Assembly (NCBI GenBank): GCA_028818995.1
Contig: JAPPMR010000058.1
Span: 1 to 6,746 of the forward strand
Source of the DNA: Candidatus Poribacteria bacterium
GTDB lineage: Bacteria > Poribacteria > WGA-4E > WGA-3G
Direction of reading: 5' to 3'
DNA length: 6,746 bases
Shown: in pieces, positions 5,265-6,746 of the stretch
Layout of the letters: the number at the start of each line of letters is the position of its first letter
How positions within the stretch are numbered: position 1 is the first letter of the stretch
The notes under the pieces: generated by a model
Databases searched by the model: none
Seen by the model: the letters and a program-made list of their open reading frames with translations, nothing else
Told to the model about the DNA's origin: nothing
Position numbers and translations under genes: made by a program

Positions 5265-6746
5265 TTAAATTCCATTAGTCAGAACAGTATACGAAAACCA
5301 ACACCGCCTCCCATCAGTTTTCAGCGTAATCGCACCGAGTTGATCCGTTCGCAACTGCACACAATTTCTCTCCTGATACCGCGAAACCACATCCCTATGC
5401 GGCAATTGAAACCGATTCCTTTGACCAAGCGAAAAGAGAGCATAACGAGGCTGAACAGTATCTAAAAACTGTGTGCTGCTTGAGGTGCGGCTGCCGTGAT
5501 GCGGCACCTTTATTATTTCTGACCTCAAATCTTGCTGAGATGCGATTAAACGAGTTTCAGCCTTAGATTCAATATCACCAGTGAATAAGATGTCTACTTC
5601 TCCATAGCTGAGTTTTACCACAAGCGAATCATCGTTTTTATCCCTGTCCATTAAATCAGTGGATGCAGCATCAATCGGGTGCAGAAGGTTTAGCGTAGCA
5701 GTAGATGTCAATTCAACTTGCCCTTTATATGGAAAAGAATAGGGAATGCCCTGCGCTTTAGCAATGCTGCGTAATCGTTGATGGGTTTGTGACTCAAGTT
5801 GCATGTCCGGAATTCCGATAATCCGTTCCACCTTAAAGTTCTGCAGAACGTAAGCAAGTCCACCGCCATGATCAATGTCTGGATGCGTAAGCACCACTAA
5901 ATCAAGTTTCCGAATGCCATGTGCATCAAGAAAAGGTTCGATAATACGTTTACCTACATCATATTCAACCTCTCTCTGCCGCTTTTCATCGTAATAGGAA
6001 CGTTGGATGCCACCATCAATCAACATTGTTCGCCCATCAGGGAATCTGACAATAGCTGCATCTCCTTGCCCGACATCAAGCGTAATCACTTCAAGCAGAC
6101 GACCTTTTTCATGCAATGCACTGTCCCAAACCCAGATTGCTATAACCAATAAACCAATTAAGCTCGCAACCCGCCACTGCTTATACACATATCGCCAATG
6201 GACAATGCCTATACATACTGCTATGTAGACAACGATAAGCCCAAACGTTGGTGGTGCTAATTTAATAATACCCCATTCCTGTCCAAAAATTCCGATGAGT
6301 TTTAGAAAAATGAAGATGATCGCGTGATTAACCAATGCCAGCAGTTTAGCAAGCGGTAGCCAGATAAACCCTACGCAGACTGATACTATACCCACGCCAA
6401 CAATTAGCGATACCAGACCAACTGCAAACGGACCAACAATTATGCCGAGTGGATATGCCCTATAAAAATGAAAAGCAATGAGCGGTCCAGTGCCAAGCTG
6501 CGCAGCGAATGTCACGAGATAGGATAACACCGTCCATTTCAGTGCTGCGTTTTTTAATTTTTGAAGGTTACTAACATCGCCAGATTCAGCGGACTCCCAT
6601 AACTTCCGAAAAGGCTTCTCCATTTTCGGAACAAAATAGACAATGGAAGCTACCGCAACAAACGACAATTGAAAACCGACATCCCACAACTGCATCGGAT
6701 TTAACAGAAGCAATGCCAAAGCAGCAACAGCAAGCAGATTGAAAAG
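5265..6746 (-). CDS. comEC: ComEC/Rec2 DNA uptake channel, partial (N-terminus beyond the window)
   Basis: This is the C-terminal 493 codons (stop included in the interval) of the inner-membrane channel that passes single-stranded DNA into the cytoplasm during transformation. The frame stays open to the window edge (LFNLLAVAALALL before NPMQLWDVGFQLSF), so the gene continues to the right; full-length members are usually about 700-800 residues. DVGFQLSF (6660-6683) is a signature of the competence membrane domain, followed by several hydrophobic helices to about 6120. A metallo-beta-lactamase-like domain then begins: DVGQGDA (6057-6077), MLIDGG, THPDIDH (5868-5888), TGD (5574-5582) and PHHGS (5490-5504). 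All family metal-site residues look intact, so the domain may be an active nuclease as proposed for other ComEC proteins. The C-terminus (FSLGQRNRFQLPH and after) is typical. No frameshift is seen. The gene is convergent with the methyltransferase and unrelated in function, though a cell with it may be naturally competent. Confidence 0.93.
   Translation of the reverse strand, partial: LFNLLAVAALALLLLNPMQLWDVGFQLSFVAVASIVYFVPKMEKPFRKLWESAESGDVSNLQKLKNAALKWTVLSYLVTFAAQLGTGPLIAFHFYRAYPLGIIVGPFAVGLVSLIVGVGIVSVCVGFIWLPLAKLLALVNHAIIFIFLKLIGIFGQEWGIIKLAPPTFGLIVVYIAVCIGIVHWRYVYKQWRVASLIGLLVIAIWVWDSALHEKGRLLEVITLDVGQGDAAIVRFPDGRTMLIDGGIQRSYYDEKRQREVEYDVGKRIIEPFLDAHGIRKLDLVVLTHPDIDHGGGLAYVLQNFKVERIIGIPDMQLESQTHQRLRSIAKAQGIPYSFPYKGQVELTSTATLNLLHPIDAASTDLMDRDKNDDSLVVKLSYGEVDILFTGDIESKAETRLIASQQDLRSEIIKVPHHGSRTSSSTQFLDTVQPRYALFSLGQRNRFQLPHRDVVSRYQERNCVQLRTDQLGAITLKTDGRRCWFSYTVLTNGI

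Noticed and set aside
5238..5465. 75-codon plus-strand frame overlapping the end of comEC
   Set aside because: It lies antisense to the well-supported conserved C-terminus of ComEC, and its residues are a low-information Pro/Arg/Ile mixture.

Overview
The window is bacterial, with compact genes, Shine-Dalgarno sites and one gene pair that overlaps by 4 bp. It reads as one rightward block of six genes (about 97-5244) facing a leftward ComEC/Rec2 competence gene (5265 to past the right edge). There are no rRNA, tRNA, transposase or phage genes. The moderate GC content, the STT3-type oligosaccharyltransferase and the string of small lineage-specific membrane proteins would fit an uncultured bacterium (for example Poribacteria-, Planctomycetes- or Deltaproteobacteria-like). 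No marker gene settles the taxonomy, so this is only an impression.

Left part (1-2220): four small exported or membrane-anchored proteins that I cannot assign to a named family. The first (97-636) has a signal peptide, an alanine-rich hydrophobic core and a Pro/Glu tail carrying two identical GGSCDDGS blocks. The second (761-1018) is a short one-helix protein. Its reading frame continues past its TAG, interrupted by one TGA, up to the next ribosome binding site, which suggests a decayed C-terminus. The third and fourth (1160-1789 and 1786-2154) are translationally coupled bitopic proteins. One has a disordered/charged stalk and a conserved-looking C-terminus; the other has a Cys-x-Cys-Cys motif.

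Middle (2221-5244): an 803-residue STT3/PglB/AglB-like (GT66) oligosaccharyltransferase with nearly all catalytic landmarks. The sequon-reading WWDYG motif is changed to NWSYG, and a G-run inverted-repeat element is embedded in frame in a cytoplasmic loop. It abuts, with no gap, a class I SAM-dependent methyltransferase. My inference is that these two act in one glycoconjugate pathway, and that the small exported proteins upstream are candidate substrates or accessory partners.

Right part (5265-6746, minus strand): the C-terminal two thirds of ComEC, comprising the end of the competence membrane domain and a complete metallo-beta-lactamase-like domain. It is separated from the methyltransferase by only 20 bp, with no recognisable terminator.
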